From Treponema sp. (GTDB taxonomy: Bacteria; Spirochaetota; Spirochaetia; Treponematales; Treponemataceae), in assembly GCA_017935745.1 (NCBI GenBank), contig JAGBGX010000008.1:36415-100414 (forward strand): 64,000 nt of DNA, in the 5' to 3' direction. The notes below the pieces were generated by a model. That model was not told the origin of the DNA. It did no database searches and saw only the letters and a list, made by a program, of their open reading frames with translations. Positions 61,045 through 64,000 of this stretch are shown here, piece after piece. Position 1 is the first letter of the stretch. Each line of letters begins with the position of its first letter. The translations under genes and the position numbers were made by a program.

Positions 61045-62808
61045 CTACTGCTCCATGCCTGCCTTAGGAATGCCGATTCTTGACGGCGGCCAGAACCTGA
61101 AATTCGCCTTTCCAAGAATGCGCTCCCTTCCGACATACTGCGGCTCAAGGTTTGTATAGTACAGCACGGAAGAAGCGTCAAGCTGAGTGACAGGAACAAG
61201 CGACTGAGTGTAGCTGTGCCTCATGTCAAGGGAATTGTAGCGGTTGTCTCCCATCATAAAGTAGCAGTGCTCCGGAATAAAGGAAGGAGTTCCGTCCGGG
61301 CTGCTGCGGGGAAAGACAGGAAGGTTCCGCAGATCCATTTCAAGGATATACGCGCACAGCTCTCCCGCCTCCTCAAGCAGCCTTGTGCGCGCTGCATCAG
61401 ACTTCCATTGCGAAACAGGAACTTCACCGGCAAGCAGCTGCGCATTGCGCACAATAAGCCTTCCAAACAGGAGCTTTGCCATCACATTCAGCCTGAAGCT
61501 TGCCTCCTGGTACGGATCGGAAAATGCAAATCCGCCGTCAAGAATTTCAGGATGATCACGGTGCCAGCTGTTTAAAAAGCGGTCTGCCCACACAGCTCCG
61601 CCCCCAGCCGTAAGCAGAGTAACCGTTTCGCTGTTGATATTGCTGAACAGGCTGTACACAAACAGGTCGCGCGGAGAAAACAGATCTTCCGCAGGCCCGG
61701 CCGCACTCTTCGGCTGCGCAAGGAGACTGAATTCCGATGCAAGCCGCCCGCATTCCTGAGCAGCAGACGCAAGGTCAAGGCTGCGGCGCCGGCTCTCAAC
61801 TGCCAGCACCGAATCTGCCTGGGCAGCGGAAAGGGGAATTGTCTGGATTTTCCGCCGGGTCTTTTCAGGAAGCGCAGCCAGATTCCACGCGGCCCACGAA
61901 GCGTCCTCTTTCACAGGCACAAATCCGCCGCTTTCCTTTGTCCGCGCATACAGAACGCCGTCAAGCATATAGATTTGCTCTCCGGGAACAGCAGTGACGC
62001 GCTTTACCAGCGGATCCGCCTTCAGCTCGCCGTGCTCGTCCGTGTTTGTCTTTAAAAGCGTCAGGCTGCACATATAGAGGAACTGGCTGAAAAATGTCTT
62101 GACTTCATTCCTGCGGTCGCTTCCGTAGTGCGGATTGCGGAACACAACAATGTCTCCCCGCCTGTACTTCTGGAGATACGGAATTCCGGCTTCGCTCAGC
62201 GGAAACTTCGGGCCGGAAAGCGTCTTTACAACGACAACGCGGTCCTTTATCAGGAACGTGGGCACCATGCTTTCCGAAGGAATTTCATAGAGCTGAAAAA
62301 TGAATATGTTCAAAAGCATGATTGTAAACACAGCCTGAAGCAGCGCGTCAATCCATTCAAGGATTTCAATAAAAACCCGCTTTGCTCCCCTGGGCCTGTT
62401 CGCCCGGAGCGCTCCGTAAGCTGCCTTCCACTCGTCACAAGCAAGCACAATCCGTTTTTCAGAAAGGCTCCGCTGAATCATCACCGCCAGAACAGAAAGC
62501 GCGAGCCACAGAAACGCGCACAAAAAGTCAAACGGCGCAGAGAACCCTTTTTTTCCTGCGCGCTGAATGACAAAAACCGTAATGAACACAAACGGCTCGT
62601 ACTGGAACACATGGCGGACAAAGCCCAGGCGCGCGATGCTCTTTTTGCGCAGAAGCTCAACGCACGAAACATAGTACAGCAGCGCGCAGAAAACCGCCGC
62701 AACAGGAAACGCAGCCAGCGAAATGTCAAGGCGCGGCGAAATGCTCAGCAGCGAAAACACAGCGGCAAGCGCAAGGTTTATCTGTAAGGTGACTGAAAGT
62801 TTTTTCAT
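61045..62808 (-). CDS. lepB: Signal peptidase I, unusually long
   Basis: 587 residues, about twice the usual length. Four N-terminal membrane helices (about 8-115), another at about 150-175, then the catalytic Ser in YEIPSESMVPTFLIKDRVVV (near residue 178), Lys in KADPLVKRVTAVPGEQIYML, and GDNRYNSLDMRHSY near 520. About 215 residues lie between the Lys region and the GDNR box, where most family members have under 100. The insert (about 290-500) has no fold I recognise. Wzz-like 2 lies 93 bases downstream. Confidence 0.92.
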   Translation of the reverse strand: MKKLSVTLQINLALAAVFSLLSISPRLDISLAAFPVAAVFCALLYYVSCVELLRKKSIARLGFVRHVFQYEPFVFITVFVIQRAGKKGFSAPFDFLCAFLWLALSVLAVMIQRSLSEKRIVLACDEWKAAYGALRANRPRGAKRVFIEILEWIDALLQAVFTIMLLNIFIFQLYEIPSESMVPTFLIKDRVVVVKTLSGPKFPLSEAGIPYLQKYRRGDIVVFRNPHYGSDRRNEVKTFFSQFLYMCSLTLLKTNTDEHGELKADPLVKRVTAVPGEQIYMLDGVLYARTKESGGFVPVKEDASWAAWNLAALPEKTRRKIQTIPLSAAQADSVLAVESRRRSLDLASAAQECGRLASEFSLLAQPKSAAGPAEDLFSPRDLFVYSLFSNINSETVTLLTAGGGAVWADRFLNSWHRDHPEILDGGFAFSDPYQEASFRLNVMAKLLFGRLIVRNAQLLAGEVPVSQWKSDAARTRLLEEAGELCAYILEMDLRNLPVFPRSSPDGTPSFIPEHCYFMMGDNRYNSLDMRHSYTQSLVPVTQLDASSVLYYTNLEPQYVGRERILGKANFRFWPPSRIGIPKAGMEQ

Positions 62809-62814
62809 GCGCCC

Positions 62815-62820
62815 AGTATA
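62815..62820 (-). promoter_or_regulatory. -10 box giving a leaderless lepB transcript
   Basis: TATACT ends exactly 6 bases before the lepB ATG. TGGCAA stands 17 bases upstream as a weak -35. Confidence 0.5.
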
Positions 62821-62884
62821 TCACAAACGGAAAGAAGTTGCCATATCGCCCCTTATCCTTTTTTAATGAAGATCCATACAGACT

Positions 62885-64000
62885 CTATTCCTCCTTCATT
62901 GTGCCGTCACTAGTGTAAATAACTTTTTTCCCGTCAGCGCACGTAACTGTTACATTTACATCTCCGCCGAATGCGTCCGGAGAAAAATGCTTGTTGACGT
63001 TACTGTTACTTATTTGTCTGTAATCATCTATACTCTTGGGATATGTTACAGTCAGGCTTCTGTTATTTCCTAGTTCGTACATGTATATTTTTGTTGTACT
63101 GTCTGGAATTGTAAATTTTGTAAGGCTTGTACATCCGTTAAATGTACAATCTAGAGTAGTCACAGAGTCAGGAAGCGTTACTTCTGTAAGGCTTGTGCAG
63201 TAACTAAACATACCTTGTGCATCTGTAATGTTTCCCGCCTCGCTCAAGTTCGCACTCCTTAATTTAGGACAGTTTGTAAACATACTGGCAGTGTATTCTG
63301 CTGTGATATTTTTTAACACCACAGTTTCTAGCTCCGGTGAATTCTCAAATAAGCCTGTGCCGTTATTATTGAACTTTATTCCGTTTAGATTTAAATGTTT
63401 TATGTTTGTGTAAATGAATGCACAGTCTGCTATTTCTGTAACAGTTGCCGGAATTGTAAAGTCATCAGATGAATTCGTAACAAAGTACAAAACAGTTCCG
63501 TCCTTGGAAAGAAGCATATTGCCGCTTGCATTTGTCTTGAAATGCTGATTCTTTTCATCCACAATAAATTTGAATGGAAGACCGTTTTTTCTTTCCCCTG
63601 GAATTGGAAGAAAATCAGAAAGAGGATCTAAAAATGCATATCTGGTAATCTCTTCTACGCTGGCAGGAATTGTTATACTTTTAAATCCAGTATATATGCC
63701 ACAAAATGAGCCATCTATAAAGGCATTGCTGCCGCCTATTATTTTCACGCCGTCCGGGATACGCACGTCCGGCTTTACAGCAGCGGCATCTTCTACAACA
63801 AGGTTGCCGTCACCGTCCACTGACAGTCCGTCAGAGCTTGGCGCATCAGGATTTTCTGCATCTGCTTTTCCCCAGACTGCATACAGCTGAGTGTCGGCGG
63901 AAATGAGAACCTGCTGCCTGTCCGTGTACAGAGGCTCTTCCGCAGAGGCGTCCGCTGCCCAGCCCTTGAATGTGTACCCTGCAACTGAGAATGCGTTTGC
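62885..64000 (-). CDS. BspA-like leucine-rich repeat protein, C-terminal part
   Basis: At least 371 residues; the frame is open at the window edge, so the N-terminus is missing. The visible start is a Listeria-Bacteroides-type repeat (VAGYTFKGWAADASAEEPLYT to TQLYAVWG), then about eight LRR_5 repeats such as AFIDGSFCGIYTGFKSITIPASVEEI and CTSLTEVTLPDSVTTLDCTFNGCTSLTKFTIPDS. The C-terminus (VNVTVTCADGKKVIYTSDGTMKE) resembles the short end domain of the 46-kb protein. Likely secreted or surface-bound. The last bases are A/T-rich compared with neighbours. Confidence 0.88.
   Translation of the reverse strand, partial: ANAFSVAGYTFKGWAADASAEEPLYTDRQQVLISADTQLYAVWGKADAENPDAPSSDGLSVDGDGNLVVEDAAAVKPDVRIPDGVKIIGGSNAFIDGSFCGIYTGFKSITIPASVEEITRYAFLDPLSDFLPIPGERKNGLPFKFIVDEKNQHFKTNASGNMLLSKDGTVLYFVTNSSDDFTIPATVTEIADCAFIYTNIKHLNLNGIKFNNNGTGLFENSPELETVVLKNITAEYTASMFTNCPKLRSANLSEAGNITDAQGMFSYCTSLTEVTLPDSVTTLDCTFNGCTSLTKFTIPDSTTKIYMYELGNNRSLTVTYPKSIDDYRQISNSNVNKHFSPDAFGGDVNVTVTCADGKKVIYTSDGTMKEE

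Noticed and set aside
1..64000. tRNA, rRNA, CRISPR arrays, prophage genes or intact transposases
   Set aside because: I saw no cloverleaf-type sequence ends, no regularly spaced identical repeats with unique spacers, and no recognisable transposase, integrase or capsid proteins.

Overview
The window is a spirochete chromosome segment, almost certainly from a Treponema. Evidence: a V-type ATPase operon that includes the treponemal DUF2764 gene, the spirochete-type flagellar gene order (flbB-fliK-flgD-flgE, then flbD-motA-motB-fliL-fliM-fliY-fliO-fliP-fliQ-fliR-flhB-flhA-flhF-flhG-fliA), a hexokinase, BspA-like leucine-rich-repeat proteins, and intergenic poly-G tracts. G+C is roughly half by eye. 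I see no rRNA, tRNA or CRISPR array. The species cannot be named from the sequence alone.

Layout: 1-2.5 kb holds atpA (cut by the window edge), a DUF2764 gene and atpE, then galM. From 3.7 to 21.5 kb a long minus-strand motility operon runs from flbD (21.5 kb) down to fapA and two small conserved genes. A two-component system (plus strand) and miaA-rpoZ (minus) occupy 21.7-24.9 kb and separate flbD from a second motility operon, flbB-fliK-flgD-flgE, which ends in a clear terminator at 25.0 kb. From 29 to 44.7 kb lie hexokinase, three predicted secreted or lipid-anchored proteins, a PcrA/UvrD helicase, a cupin, thiI, two tandem Wzi-like outer-membrane proteins, a lipid-type glycosyltransferase, a family-4 uracil-DNA glycosylase and priA. 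From 44.7 to 49 kb is a repeat-rich accessory island: a split IHF-like/DUF4469 gene, a small BspA-like gene flanked by repeats, and an acyl-CoA synthetase. secA follows, with a tandem repeat array at its 3' end. From 52 to 62.8 kb is an exopolysaccharide locus: two Wzz-like and two WecA/MraY-like proteins, an SLBB export protein, rmlA-rmlC-rmlB, an XRE regulator and a large signal peptidase I. A truncated BspA-like protein closes the window.

Non-coding signals. (1) At least eight genes have a sigma-70-like -10 box only 5-9 bases before the start codon, so their mRNAs would be leaderless or nearly so. (2) Poly-G tracts of 8-12 bases lie upstream of both WecA-like genes and two lipoprotein genes, suggesting phase-variable surface expression. 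(3) A family of hairpin elements with 19-bp perfect stems and a conserved 15-base loop lies between priA and secA. (4) A 64-bp tandem array after secA shows compensatory changes in its stems. (5) Four consecutive inverted repeats fill the fliP-fliQ gap.

How the genes act together: the two motility operons encode the periplasmic flagellar export gate, hook, switch, stator and the FliA sigma factor. The 52-63 kb locus makes a lipid-linked polysaccharide (WecA-like initiation, dTDP-sugar supply), controls its chain length (Wzz) and exports it (SLBB), with an XRE protein placed to control one half.
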